A stretch of DNA of 14,088 bases from the NCBI GenBank assembly GCA_027306845.1, contig DAHUYY010000002.1:13592-27679 (forward strand), written 5' to 3'. Under the pieces are notes generated by a model, which made no database searches, was not told the DNA's origin, and saw nothing but the letters and a program-made list of their open reading frames with translations. Positions 5,490 to 13,436 of the stretch are shown here, one piece after another; positions within the stretch are counted from its first letter, which is position 1, and each line of letters begins with the position of its first letter. The position numbers were made by a program, and so were the translations under genes. The stretch is from Vulcanimicrobiota bacterium. GTDB taxonomy: Bacteria > Vulcanimicrobiota > Vulcanimicrobiia > Vulcanimicrobiales > Vulcanimicrobiaceae.

Positions 5490-8417
5490 TTACCCCTTTC
5501 CAGAGCGATCTAACGCTTCACCGATGAGTTTGGATGCAAAGGCACGCATCGCCGGGGTCGGGGCGGCATCGACCCCATCGATGACGGGAAGTAGCTCGCC
5601 GAGCTCACCGTTGAGATTTGCCCAATACCCGGTTGCCTTGCGGTCGTGCTTTGCGCGTGCAGCCGCATAAGCTGCATAGCTCGCGTTCATCGCACGAACC
5701 AAGCGCCCGGCGAGAGCATATTGTGCGGAATAGGTCGCCGCACTCAGGTGGATCTGCGGGTCGGAACGTAGCAGCAGCGATGCTTGCTGCACGTGCCCGT
5801 CGACGATCAACTTCACGGTGTACTTACCGGGCGGTGCAAGCGGGCCTTGCGGTACTTGCGGGGTCTTGTGCGGCACTGCCGAGATTGGCAAGTCGTAGCC
5901 GATGCTCGCCGGTGCCGTCCCGTGGAGGTCCCAATAGATGCGGTGCATTCCGGCGCTCGCCGACGGCCGGGTCTGCGGCCGTTCCCACCACGCGGGTTTA
6001 TCGAGCCCCGGCATCGCCGGGCGATGCGGTTCGTCGGTTGCATAGCGACGAACGAGATTGCCGCGGGCGTCGAAAATATCGACGACGACGTTTTTCGCGG
6101 CACGACTCAACGAGTAATCGATCGCCGCTCCGTAGGGCGGGTTCGTGCCGGTCGGCGTCTCCGGAGGAAGCGGCGTGTCGGTGTTCACGCTGCGCCGCAA
6201 GCGGTAGGCACTCGCCGGTGCGAAGAGATGCATGCGTTGCGCGAGCACCTGCGGCGAGAGCGTACGCAGCGGTGCGATATCGTCGAGAATCCAGAATCCG
6301 CGGCCGTGCGTCGCGACGACGAGATCGTTGAGGTGCACGACGAGATCGCGCACCGATGTATGCGGCAGATCGAGCTGGAGGCTCTGCCAATCTCCGCCGT
6401 CATCGAACGAAACCTCAACACCGTTCTCGGTGCCGGCATAGAGAAGCCCCGGACGTTTGTTATCTTCGCGAACCGCATCGACGGGCTGCATCGGCAAGCC
6501 GGCGACCGCGAGTTTCCAATGCTTACCGTAATCGTGCGTGACGTAGACATATGGGTGCATGTCGTTCAGACGGAAACGCGTTACGGCAAGGTAGGCGGTT
6601 GCATCGCTAAAACGGCCGGCATCGATCTGCGAAATTTTGCTCCAGGGTGTCACTCCTTTCGGCGTGACGTTCGTCCAATGCGCCCCGCCGTCGCGGGTCA
6701 GCCATACGCGCCCGTCGTCGGTGCCGGCCCAAATCGTTCCCACGCTGCGGTACGAAGGAGCGAGCGCGTAGACGACTCCAAGCTGAGCGTTCCGCGCGTT
6801 AACCTGGCTGCGAAACGATCCGAGCGTCGCCGGCACGACGAGGTGCCGATAGGCAAGATCGGGAGAGATGCGCGCCCACGTGCGTCCTTCATTCTCGCTG
6901 CGATAGACGAAGTCGCTACCGTAGTAGAGAATGTGTTTGTTGAAATGATTGAACGCGATCGGCGCCGTCCGGTCGAAACGATCGCGCGGGTGGAGGTTGG
7001 GGCCGTAAGGCAGCACGTCGGGAGAGACTTCGAGTACCTCTCCGGTTCGGGAATCGAAGCGCTCGAGTTTTCCGCCGAAAAAGCGATGCGGGTGTAGGGG
7101 ATCGGGCACGACGTAACCATATTCTTGGGCGCCTGCCGTCATCCAATCGCGCATCGTGATCTCGCCCCATGGGCCGTAACTGCGCACGCAGGCCGAACCG
7201 GATTCTTGCTGCCCGCCGCAGACCCAGTATGGATATCCCGCGCTGACGTTAACGTGATACATCTCGGCGGTTGGTTGGTTGTACCACGAGCTCCAGGTCG
7301 AACCGCCGTCAACTGAAACGGTTGCGCCCTGGTCGGCGCCGAGAATGATGTGCGTGGGGTCGAGCGGGTCGATCCAAACGGTGTGGTAATCGTCTCCGCC
7401 CGGTGCACCCTTCATCGCCGTCCAGGTCTTGCCGCCGTCGCGGGAGCGCCACGTCGAGGTGTTGACGGAATAGACGACATTCTCGTTGCGTGGATCGACC
7501 GCCATTTCGGCGAAGTCTTCCGTGCGTCCGCAGACGCGATTCTCGGAGTCGGTCAGCGCCCAGCTCGCGCCGGCATTATCGGAGCGATAGATGCCGCATG
7601 CATATCCACGCGCGACGACGGCGTAGACGCGATCGGGGTTCGACGGCGCGATTGCGATGCCGATTCTTCCAACGCGTTTTGGAAGGCCGTCGGTGAGTTT
7701 CGTCCACGTCGTTCCACCGTCGGTCGATTTGAAGAGCCCATCTTGATGCGGATGTTCGTAGACCGCTTGCAGCATCCACGGGCCGTTGCGCGATGCCCAG
7801 AGCGCGGCATAGACGATTTGCGGATTCGTGGGATCGATGCGCACGTCAACGGCGCCGAGATCGGGGCCTCCGCCGAGAACTCGCGTAAAATGGTTGCCGC
7901 CGTCAACGCTACGATAGAGTCCGCGTTGCGCGTTCGGGCCATATGGGTGGCCGAGAACGGCAACGAACAAGCGCTCGGGGTCGCGTGGGTCGACGGCGAT
8001 ATGCTGGATCTGTTGCCCGGAGCGTAAACCGAGATGCTGCCAGCTCTTGCCGGCATCATCGGAGCGATAGATGCCGTTGCCGACGGCGAGATCGGGGCGA
8101 CGCAGCCCTTCACCGCTGCCGACATAGAGAATATTCGGGTCGCTCGGCGCGACGGCCAGCGCACCGACCGATCCGCTCGATTCGGCGTCGAAAATGGGGT
8201 TCCACGTGCGCGCGGCATTCGTGCTTTTCCAAACGCCGCCGTTGACCGACGCCATGTAGAACGTATTGGGTTGCTGGCGCACGCCGCTCACGGCAACGGT
8301 GCGCCCACCGCGTAAGGGACCGATGAAACGCCAATGGAGCGCCGGAAGCGGCACCGGCGATGCCGCGATCCAGGCGAATGCAAAGAGTGGCGAAAGGAGC
8401 GAAAGGTAGCGACGCAT
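5490..8417 (-). CDS. Large secreted VPS10/sortilin-like BNR (Asp-box) repeat beta-propeller protein
   Basis: The 975-residue product begins with a signal peptide (MRRYLSLLSPLFAFAWIAAS, cleavage near 22-26), so it is exported. After HWRFIGPLRGGRT (28-40) come about eleven Asp-box motifs of the S-x-D-x-G-x-T-W type, near residues 65, 119, 170, 231, 279, 325, 368, 507, 574, 627 and 670. These form one or two beta-propellers like those of sortilin/VPS10 domains, sialidases and xyloglucanases. GRGFWILDD (705-713) and a later Ig/FlgD-like beta region (about 770-885) match the roughly 1000-residue bacterial proteins often labelled glycosyl hydrolase or VPS10-containing. No sialidase Arg triad is obvious, so a catalytic role is not asserted. 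An AGGAGG 7 nt before the ATG is ideal. It lies 36 nt after the YkgJ-type gene and 3 nt before the CHRD-like gene. Confidence 0.9.
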   Translation of the reverse strand: MRRYLSLLSPLFAFAWIAASPVPLPALHWRFIGPLRGGRTVAVSGVRQQPNTFYMASVNGGVWKSTNAARTWNPIFDAESSGSVGALAVAPSDPNILYVGSGEGLRRPDLAVGNGIYRSDDAGKSWQHLGLRSGQQIQHIAVDPRDPERLFVAVLGHPYGPNAQRGLYRSVDGGNHFTRVLGGGPDLGAVDVRIDPTNPQIVYAALWASRNGPWMLQAVYEHPHQDGLFKSTDGGTTWTKLTDGLPKRVGRIGIAIAPSNPDRVYAVVARGYACGIYRSDNAGASWALTDSENRVCGRTEDFAEMAVDPRNENVVYSVNTSTWRSRDGGKTWTAMKGAPGGDDYHTVWIDPLDPTHIILGADQGATVSVDGGSTWSSWYNQPTAEMYHVNVSAGYPYWVCGGQQESGSACVRSYGPWGEITMRDWMTAGAQEYGYVVPDPLHPHRFFGGKLERFDSRTGEVLEVSPDVLPYGPNLHPRDRFDRTAPIAFNHFNKHILYYGSDFVYRSENEGRTWARISPDLAYRHLVVPATLGSFRSQVNARNAQLGVVYALAPSYRSVGTIWAGTDDGRVWLTRDGGAHWTNVTPKGVTPWSKISQIDAGRFSDATAYLAVTRFRLNDMHPYVYVTHDYGKHWKLAVAGLPMQPVDAVREDNKRPGLLYAGTENGVEVSFDDGGDWQSLQLDLPHTSVRDLVVHLNDLVVATHGRGFWILDDIAPLRTLSPQVLAQRMHLFAPASAYRLRRSVNTDTPLPPETPTGTNPPYGAAIDYSLSRAAKNVVVDIFDARGNLVRRYATDEPHRPAMPGLDKPAWWERPQTRPSASAGMHRIYWDLHGTAPASIGYDLPISAVPHKTPQVPQGPLAPPGKYTVKLIVDGHVQQASLLLRSDPQIHLSAATYSAQYALAGRLVRAMNASYAAYAAARAKHDRKATGYWANLNGELGELLPVIDGVDAAPTPAMRAFASKLIGEALDRSGKG

Positions 8418-8424
8418 TGATCGG

Positions 8425-8430
8425 CCTCCT
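8425..8430 (-). promoter_or_regulatory. Strong Shine-Dalgarno of the propeller gene
   Basis: AGGAGG, within AGAAGGAGG, lies 7 nt upstream of the ATG at 8417. It is the best ribosome binding site in the window and suggests high translation of the exported propeller protein. Confidence 0.75.
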
Positions 8431-8453
8431 TCTAATGCGGTGCGGCTGGTTGG

Positions 8454-9131
8454 TTAGCGGCGCGCGCGGCGCGCGGTGCGTTTCTTCGGCTGGAACGGCG
8501 TTCCGGGTTCGAATTTCGAACGACGCGGTATCATATCGTCGACGTCCTCGCAACCGATGGGGGAGAACTCGCGACAATCGCCGGGCCGGCCTTCGTAGAC
8601 ACCACAGTAGTAACGGCCGCTTTTCGTTCCCTTGAGAAAGACGCAACGGTCGGCGACATCTTCGGTGACCTTACGAACCCAGCCGAGATGGTAGCCGTCT
8701 GCCGAACGACGTTCGATGATATATTCGCGCATCACGTCGGCGACGCTCATGTTCAAATGTGCGGCGAGCCGTTCGAGATCGGCGTGCGTAACGAACGGCT
8801 CGTAGCCGCTGCAACATTCAGCGCAACCCGGCGGACAGGCGATATTATCGGGCATGTCCTTCAGATGTTTGCGTGCGAGATCGATGACTCCGGCGATCGC
8901 ACGCACGAATGCAGCATCGTCGTTATATTTATAAACCCATTCGCGTTTGACGATTTCGTTTGCGTTATAGTAGCGCGTCGTTCGTTCGTCGAACTCAACG
9001 GTGATATGTTCCTCGTCGATCTCGATTTTCGTTACGTGCTCCATGGGGCGGGTATCGAGCATCTCGGGGTGTGTGGGCTGCCCGGTCTCTTTGGTATATG
9101 CACGCAGGCGCGTGAGATCGATTGTTTCCAT
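8454..9131 (-). CDS. YkgJ-family cysteine-cluster protein (putative zinc/iron-sulfur)
   Basis: The 225-residue product carries the YkgJ cysteine signature. C99, C103, C106 and C107 lie in CPPGCAECC; C163 comes next in DRCVFL; then C176, C186 and C194 follow in YYCGVYEGRPGDCREFSPIGC. These eight cysteines fit a metal or iron-sulfur cluster. Members of this family have no settled biochemical role. An N-terminal region of about 95 residues precedes the cluster: a short beta segment (KIEIDEEHITVEFDERTTRY) and a helix. It looks like an added domain. The C-terminus is strongly basic (KKRTARRARR). ATG 9131 was chosen; the in-frame extension to 9209 would run into the divergent kinase gene's start, and its extra residues look non-native. 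No good Shine-Dalgarno is seen. It is the first gene of the unit with the propeller and CHRD-like genes. Confidence 0.85.
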   Translation of the reverse strand: METIDLTRLRAYTKETGQPTHPEMLDTRPMEHVTKIEIDEEHITVEFDERTTRYYNANEIVKREWVYKYNDDAAFVRAIAGVIDLARKHLKDMPDNIACPPGCAECCSGYEPFVTHADLERLAAHLNMSVADVMREYIIERRSADGYHLGWVRKVTEDVADRCVFLKGTKSGRYYCGVYEGRPGDCREFSPIGCEDVDDMIPRRSKFEPGTPFQPKKRTARRARR

Positions 9132-9196
9132 CCGGTAGTGATTCGACCAGCCCGGCGGGGGTGGCCTTTGCCGTTGAGGAATACTGGGCCGAAGCC

Positions 9197-10150
9197 ATGA
9201 AAACTGCAATCGGGATCGATCTAGGTGGATCGCACGTCACCGCCGCCGTCATCACCGACGACGGCACGATTCATAGCCAGCACGAACGCGACCTGAGCGA
9301 TCTTACGTTCGAGCGCGTCGTCGCGGTGGTCGCCGAAGTTACGAGTGCGGCGAGGAACGCGGCGCCCGCAAAGGTCGAGGCGATCGGCATCGGTTCACCG
9401 GGGAATATCGACTTACACGATGGCTCGGTGCGGTATAGCCCGAATTTCGGCTGGTTCGGCGTTCCGCTGGGGAAGCGTCTTCGCGAAGCACTCGGCATGC
9501 AAGTTTTCGTCGGAAACGATGCGCGGTGCGCGACGTTGGGTGAATATCATTTCGGCACCGGAAGAGGCGCGAGCGATTTCGTTATGCTCACGCTGGGCAC
9601 GGGGATCGGCGGCGGTATCGTCGCCGATGGCGAATTGCTCCTCGGGCACGGCTTTGCGGCGGGGGAGATCGGACACCACCAAATTCGCCCCGAAACCGGC
9701 TTTATTTGTGGTTGCGGGAAGATCGGGTGCATGGAGGCGCAGGCCTCGGGAACCGGGCTCATACGGCATGCAATGGCGGTCGCGCCCTCATTTCCACGCA
9801 GTTTTCTGCTCGATCCCGATAAAGGTAAACTGGGCTCGAAGAAAATTCGCAAGGCCGCCCAGACCGGCGATCTCCACGCATTGGCAGCATGGAAGAATTA
9901 TACAAGCGACCTTGCGCTCGGGTTGGCGAACGTTATCGCGTTCACAAATCCTGAACTCATCGCGCTTGGAGGCGGAGTTTCGAGCGCCGGTGACTATATG
10001 CTCGACGCGGTTCGGCCGCGCGTTGACGAGTTAACGACGATGGCACCGAAAGGAACGACGCGCATCGAAATCGCACGACTCGGAAACGATGCCGGGCAGG
10101 TCGGCGCGGCGATGATGGCTCTTCAGGGAGGACTCGATAAACATGGATAA
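9197..10150 (+). CDS. ROK-family sugar kinase (glucokinase-like)
   Basis: The 317-residue product is a complete ROK kinase, which phosphorylates a hexose such as glucose or an N-acetylated amino sugar with ATP in the cytoplasm. Visible are the phosphate-binding IGIDLGGSHVTAA (5-17), the catalytic aspartate D108 in VGNDARCATLGE, the GTGIGGGIV loop (134-142), and the zinc site: E157/H160 in GEIGHHQ, with C171, C173 and C178 in CGCGKIGCMEAQASG. A GGGVSSAGDYML segment near the C-terminus is also typical. There is no N-terminal helix-turn-helix, so it is an enzyme and not a ROK repressor. Substrate identity cannot be read from the sequence. ATG 9197 begins exactly at the family start; an upstream in-frame TTG at 9122 was rejected. 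No strong Shine-Dalgarno is seen. The stop overlaps the next start by 8 nt. Confidence 0.93.
   Translation: MKTAIGIDLGGSHVTAAVITDDGTIHSQHERDLSDLTFERVVAVVAEVTSAARNAAPAKVEAIGIGSPGNIDLHDGSVRYSPNFGWFGVPLGKRLREALGMQVFVGNDARCATLGEYHFGTGRGASDFVMLTLGTGIGGGIVADGELLLGHGFAAGEIGHHQIRPETGFICGCGKIGCMEAQASGTGLIRHAMAVAPSFPRSFLLDPDKGKLGSKKIRKAAQTGDLHALAAWKNYTSDLALGLANVIAFTNPELIALGGGVSSAGDYMLDAVRPRVDELTTMAPKGTTRIEIARLGNDAGQVGAAMMALQGGLDKHG
10125..10132 (+). promoter_or_regulatory. Shine-Dalgarno of the dienelactone hydrolase gene
   Basis: AGGGAGGA lies in the last codons of the kinase gene, 10 nt before the ATG at 10143. It fixes that start and supports operon expression. Confidence 0.65.
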
Positions 10151-10859
10151 CCTACACGGCGCGTTTATTACCTATGGAGAGCGTCGCGCGTACGTCGCAC
10201 TTCCCGAATCGCCCGGGCCTCATCGAGCGGTGCTGCTGTACATGGAAGCCTTCGGCGTTAACAATTACATCGCCACCGAATGCGACCGTCTCGCGCGAGC
10301 CGGCTTTCTCGCTATCGCGCCGGACTTTTTCGACGGGCGAACCTTCGGGTACGACGATTTCGCGAATATTCGTCCTATGCTGCAAGGGCGTAGCGATGCC
10401 GATTGGCTCGCGTATATCCGCGACGCAATCGGTTGGCTCGACGCACGCCACGACGTCGTAAAAGCGCCGCTCGGTGCGCTCGGATTTTGCATGGGCGGTC
10501 GGCTCGCGTTTTTGAGCGCGCTGGAGCTCCCCGAACGAATCGGAGCGGCGGTTGCTTTCTATGGTGGCGGTATCGCCCCGGAGGAGCCCAGCATGGGTCG
10601 CCCGATTTTGGTCGACCGCGTCGGCGAGTTGCGCGCTCCGGTGATGCTGCATTACGGTGCCGACGACTCCGGTATCACGCCGGTGGAGCACGGCCGCATA
10701 GCGCAAGCGCTCTCGGAAGCGAAGAAGAAATTTTCGATGCATCTTTACCCCGATGCGGGGCATGGGTTTGCGTCGCGCGATCGCGACTCGTATCGCGGTG
10801 CGGTCGCCGAAGAGGCCTGGGCGTTATCGCTGGAGTTTCTTCGCGCGACGTTGCCGTGA
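10143..10859 (+). CDS. Dienelactone hydrolase family protein (alpha/beta hydrolase)
   Basis: The 238-residue product has the length and motifs of the dienelactone hydrolase family: cytoplasmic alpha/beta hydrolases with a Cys-Asp-His triad acting on lactones and esters. The nucleophile is C116 in GFCMGG, the acid is D175 (or D174) in YGADDSGITP, and the base is H207 in DAGHGF. E35 in LLYMEAFGVN matches the glutamate that tunes the cysteine in this family. APDFFDGRTFGY (59-70) is also typical. The natural substrate is unknown; clc-type ortho-cleavage genes are absent here, so a classical chlorocatechol role is unsupported. It overlaps the kinase gene by 8 nt and the dehydrogenase gene by 4 nt (GTGA), so it is in the same operon. 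Confidence 0.92.
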   Translation: MDNLHGAFITYGERRAYVALPESPGPHRAVLLYMEAFGVNNYIATECDRLARAGFLAIAPDFFDGRTFGYDDFANIRPMLQGRSDADWLAYIRDAIGWLDARHDVVKAPLGALGFCMGGRLAFLSALELPERIGAAVAFYGGGIAPEEPSMGRPILVDRVGELRAPVMLHYGADDSGITPVEHGRIAQALSEAKKKFSMHLYPDAGHGFASRDRDSYRGAVAEEAWALSLEFLRATLP

Positions 10860-11626
10860 GCGCGCGTCCGCTCGCGCTGGTGACCGGCGCATCCGGCGGG
10901 ATCGGCCTGGAGTTCGCCCGCATTCTCGCCGCCGACGGCTACGATTGCGTGCTTGTCGCTCGCTCGCGCGAGCGTCTTGAGTTCATGGCCGCCGATATCC
11001 GCGAAAAACACGGCGTAGCGGTAACGTGCATCGCGGCGGATCTCACGCGCGACGAAAGCATCGCCGAACTGACCGCAGCGATTCCGCGCTGCGACCTTTT
11101 GGTTAACAACGCCGGGTTTGCCAATAACGGCCGATATGCCGAGTTGCCCGAGGATGAGATCGTCGCCGAAATTCAACTCGACGTGCTTGCGGTAGCGCGT
11201 TTATCGCGTCGCTATCTTCCGGCGATGCTCGCCGCACGAAGCGGCGGCATTATCAACGTGGCATCGACGGCGGCCTTTCTCCCCGGGCCGCTGATGGCGA
11301 CGTATTACGCGAGTAAGGCGTTCGTACTCTCGCTCTCCGAAGCTCTCTGGGAGGAAGCTCGCAGCAGCGGGGTGACCGTTAGCTGTCTCTGCCCCGGTGC
11401 AACGAAGACGGCGTTTTTCACGCGTGCAAAAATGGAGGGCACGCCGCTGCTCTCGATGCAACCGCTCGCCGATGCGACGATGGTCGCGCGCGCCGGGTAC
11501 GAGGGCTGGAAACGCGGGAAGCGCGTCGTGATTCCTGGAGTTATGAACGCGGCGCTCGCCTTCTCCCCGAAGATCACTCCTCGTTCGATGTTGCTGCGTA
11601 TTTCGCGCCGATTAGTGGAGCGATAG
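10856..11626 (+). CDS. Short-chain dehydrogenase/reductase (SDR)
   Basis: The 256-residue product is a classical SDR of the DltE/COG0300 type, NAD(P)-dependent, cytoplasmic or membrane-associated. Motifs are TGASGGIG (10-17) for the cofactor, NNAG (84-87), the catalytic serine S137 in NVASTAA, and Y150/K154 in the YxxxK block of ATYYASKAF. The tetrad asparagine position reads aspartate (QLDVLA, D109). R36 at the end of the second strand (LVARSRERL) suggests NADP preference; this is inference. The basic C-terminus (LLRISRRLVER) resembles members that associate with lipid substrates, also inference. The start is GTG 10856, overlapping the preceding TGA as GTGA; longer upstream translation is only the shifted frame of the hydrolase gene. 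It is the last gene of the plus-strand operon, and the next gene is convergent. Confidence 0.92.
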   Translation: MSARPLALVTGASGGIGLEFARILAADGYDCVLVARSRERLEFMAADIREKHGVAVTCIAADLTRDESIAELTAAIPRCDLLVNNAGFANNGRYAELPEDEIVAEIQLDVLAVARLSRRYLPAMLAARSGGIINVASTAAFLPGPLMATYYASKAFVLSLSEALWEEARSSGVTVSCLCPGATKTAFFTRAKMEGTPLLSMQPLADATMVARAGYEGWKRGKRVVIPGVMNAALAFSPKITPRSMLLRISRRLVER

Positions 11627-11654
11627 TCTCCGTCTCCGTCACCCCGAGTAGATG

Positions 11655-11683
11655 GCAAGCCGGCGTATCGAGGCGCGGCTTGC
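11655..11683. terminator. Weak inverted repeat between convergent genes
   Basis: GCAAGCCG pairs with CGGCTTGC (8 bp, 13 nt loop) in the 75 nt gap between convergent stops. It lacks a clean adjacent T-run on either strand, so a bidirectional or Rho-assisted terminator is possible but not certain. Nothing else is seen in this gap. Confidence 0.3.
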
Positions 11684-11701
11684 GCGAGAAGCTCCGGGCT
11701 T

Positions 11702-12892
11702 TTAGAATGCGGCGAGTTGGAGTTGCGGCGCGAACGGAGAATCGTCAGCGGGAATCGTTCCGTCGACGGCGATCTGCGAGATGAGCGCCGCGATTCGGCG
11801 CGATGATGCCTTCGGCGCAACTTCTTCCTGACGAATACGAATTTGCACGAGTCGCGCCGGGTCGCCGATCATGCGCTCGACTGAAGCGACGACTTGCGCC
11901 GCGCCGTGAAGCGCGACTTCACCGAGCCCATTTTTGCGAACGAAATCGACGTTGCCGCGCTCCTGTCCCGGTACGTAATCGTAAACGACGACCGGCAATT
12001 GCGCTGCGTTAGCCTCGGCGAGCGAACCCGGCCCGGCTTTGGTGACGAGAAGATCGACGGCACGGAAATATTCGGGTATCTGATCGGTGAAGCCGAGGAG
12101 GTGCATCGGCCTCGGTAGGCTGGGGGCGAGCTCGGCGAGGCGCTCGCGGAGCGCTTCGTTCCTGCCGCAGACGACGACGAGTTCGATCGGGAGGCGCGTT
12201 TTCGCCAACGCGATCGCCGTGGTCATCAATTTTCCGCCGCCTTCACCGCCTGCCATCAGCATGACGATCGAGGCCTGCTGCGGCAACCCGAGTTCGCGGC
12301 GTAGTTCTTGTTTGGTGCCGACGACATCATCGAATTTTGGATGGATCGGGTGCCCGAGCCAGCGAAGGCGCGCCGGCGAGACGCCGCGCGAGAGCGCGCG
12401 CAGGTAGACCTCGCGAGCCGGAACGACGATCGCGTCGGCATCGGGGGTGAGCCACGATTCGTGGACTTTCCCGAGATCGGTAATGACCGTCACGATGGGG
12501 ATGTGGTTGAGCCCGGCGTCGGCTCGCGCGCGCAGCGCGGCATGATTGAGCAGCGGATGGACCGAGACGATAACGTCGGGGCGATATTCCAGGAAGAGAT
12601 TGCGCAGCCGTTCGCGGTAGAGCGGCTCGCAAAAGCGGACGAGCGCGCGGTACCGGCGGCGGCCATTCGTTGCGTAGTAGAGCGCCCCGTAGACCGGAGG
12701 AGCGTAGCGCAGCGCCATGCTGTATCCAAGGCCCAGTTGGGTCAACGGAAAAGCGCAGTGCGCCGCGACGTCGTCGATGCGGTGCTCGAAGGACGGGTCG
12801 GTGCGTTCGTCGAGCGCCGCGCAAATTGCGTTGCTGGCGCTTCGATGTCCACCGCCGGTATCCGAAATGAGAAAGAGTGCGCGCTTTGCCAT
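11702..12892 (-). CDS. MGDG synthase / UgtP-like diacylglycerol glycosyltransferase (GT28)
   Basis: The 396-residue product matches monogalactosyl- and glucosyl-diacylglycerol synthases, which transfer sugar from a UDP-sugar to diacylglycerol at the membrane. Hallmarks in order: the N-terminal SDTGGGHRSAS (10-20), VHPLLNH (111-117), TDLGKVHESWL (138-148), GHPIHPKF (180-187), GGEGGGKL (215-222), KAGPGSLAEA (285-294), and PGQERGNVDFV (308-318). The last two form the UDP-sugar binding region. There is no signal peptide or membrane helix, as expected for a peripheral enzyme. Whether UDP-galactose or UDP-glucose is used cannot be decided. ATG 12892 has GGGGAG a few nt upstream and gives the conserved N-terminus; a longer reading to 13297 is antisense of the neighbouring gene's frame. 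It is 10 nt after the hydroxylase-like gene, so the two are co-transcribed. Confidence 0.93.
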   Translation of the reverse strand: MAKRALFLISDTGGGHRSASNAICAALDERTDPSFEHRIDDVAAHCAFPLTQLGLGYSMALRYAPPVYGALYYATNGRRRYRALVRFCEPLYRERLRNLFLEYRPDVIVSVHPLLNHAALRARADAGLNHIPIVTVITDLGKVHESWLTPDADAIVVPAREVYLRALSRGVSPARLRWLGHPIHPKFDDVVGTKQELRRELGLPQQASIVMLMAGGEGGGKLMTTAIALAKTRLPIELVVVCGRNEALRERLAELAPSLPRPMHLLGFTDQIPEYFRAVDLLVTKAGPGSLAEANAAQLPVVVYDYVPGQERGNVDFVRKNGLGEVALHGAAQVVASVERMIGDPARLVQIRIRQEEVAPKASSRRIAALISQIAVDGTIPADDSPFAPQLQLAAF

Positions 12893-12902
12893 TATCTCCC
12901 CG

Positions 12903-13436
12903 TTAGGCGCGCACCGGTATCCTTTTTGCTCGCCGACGTCGCATCGACGCATTACGGGTGCGGCGGCTGGTCGGGGCGAGAAGGCTGATGAGCGCTCGAG
13001 CCGGAGCATCGTAGAAGCGGAAGATGTCGCCGAACTCGATCTCGGGGTTTCGGTGGTGGCCGTCATGATCCTCGGGAAGGACGATCTGGAGCGGCCGGAG
13101 GAGCGCCTCGGCCCAACGCGGGCTCTTCCAGCCGAGCTCGGTGGTATGACGCCACCAGACGTGCAGTTGGCCGAGGAGGAGGCCAAGGAGGGCCCCTTCC
13201 CACGAGAGACGAGCCGCAAATGCGGCGACCACGAGGTATGGGAGCGCTCCCAAAAAACCGTCGAAGAGAATCGCCGGATCGCGGGAAAGAACGGCATGCT
13301 CCCAATAGGAGCGCCGGCGGTCGTGATGGGTGCGCAGGTGTAACGTGAACCAAAGGTGCTGCGGAACGTGATAAAAGAAGGTCGAACCGAGATCGCCGAT
13401 AACGAGGACGATAAGTAATGCGCCGACGATGGTCAT
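12903..13436 (-). CDS. Small fatty-acid-hydroxylase/sterol-desaturase superfamily membrane protein
   Basis: The 177-residue product has about three to four membrane segments and histidine clusters of the diiron hydroxylase kind. H23-x3-H27 lies in FYHVPQH, followed by H33 with H37-H38 in HLRTHHD. H92 and H97 lie in LHVWWRH, and H124 with H127-H128 in DHDGHH, followed by EFGDIFRFYDAP. These fit the integral-membrane fatty acid hydroxylase/sterol desaturase/carotenoid hydroxylase superfamily, which uses oxygen to hydroxylate or desaturate lipids. The protein is shorter than most members, yet the conserved clusters appear intact. The C-terminal tail is basic. AAGGGA lies about 10 nt before ATG 13436, and no alternative in-frame start is available. 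The substrate is unknown; the glycolipid glycosyltransferase gene 10 nt downstream suggests lipid. Its start overlaps head-to-head with the lytic transglycosylase gene by 19 nt. Confidence 0.8.
   Translation of the reverse strand: MTIVGALLIVLVIGDLGSTFFYHVPQHLWFTLHLRTHHDRRRSYWEHAVLSRDPAILFDGFLGALPYLVVAAFAARLSWEGALLGLLLGQLHVWWRHTTELGWKSPRWAEALLRPLQIVLPEDHDGHHRNPEIEFGDIFRFYDAPARALISLLAPTSRRTRNASMRRRRAKRIPVRA
13404..13408 (+). promoter_or_regulatory. Shine-Dalgarno (GAGGA) deciding the lytic transglycosylase start
   Basis: GAGGA lies 9 nt upstream of ATG 13418, inside the opposite-strand hydroxylase-like gene. It supports this start even though the two coding regions then overlap at their 5' ends. 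Confidence 0.6.

Noticed and set aside
5784..7097. 437-codon plus-strand open frame opposite the propeller gene
   Set aside because: It is the antisense of a real gene with signal peptide and Asp-boxes. Its translation is Arg/Val-rich without recognisable motifs, as expected for a GC-rich shadow frame.
9132..9196. Promoter search in the 65 nt divergent gap between the YkgJ and ROK genes
   Set aside because: AATACT and TATTCC-like strings exist, but none has a paired -35 at suitable spacing, so no promoter is called although one is probably present.
10403..10855. Extension of the SDR upstream to 10403
   Set aside because: These residues are the shifted frame of the dienelactone hydrolase gene; the SDR fold starts at the GTG at 10856.
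12893..13297. N-terminal extension of the glycosyltransferase to 13297
   Set aside because: The extra 135 residues are Ser/Arg-rich and overlap the hydroxylase-like gene in another frame. The family N-terminus begins at ATG 12892.
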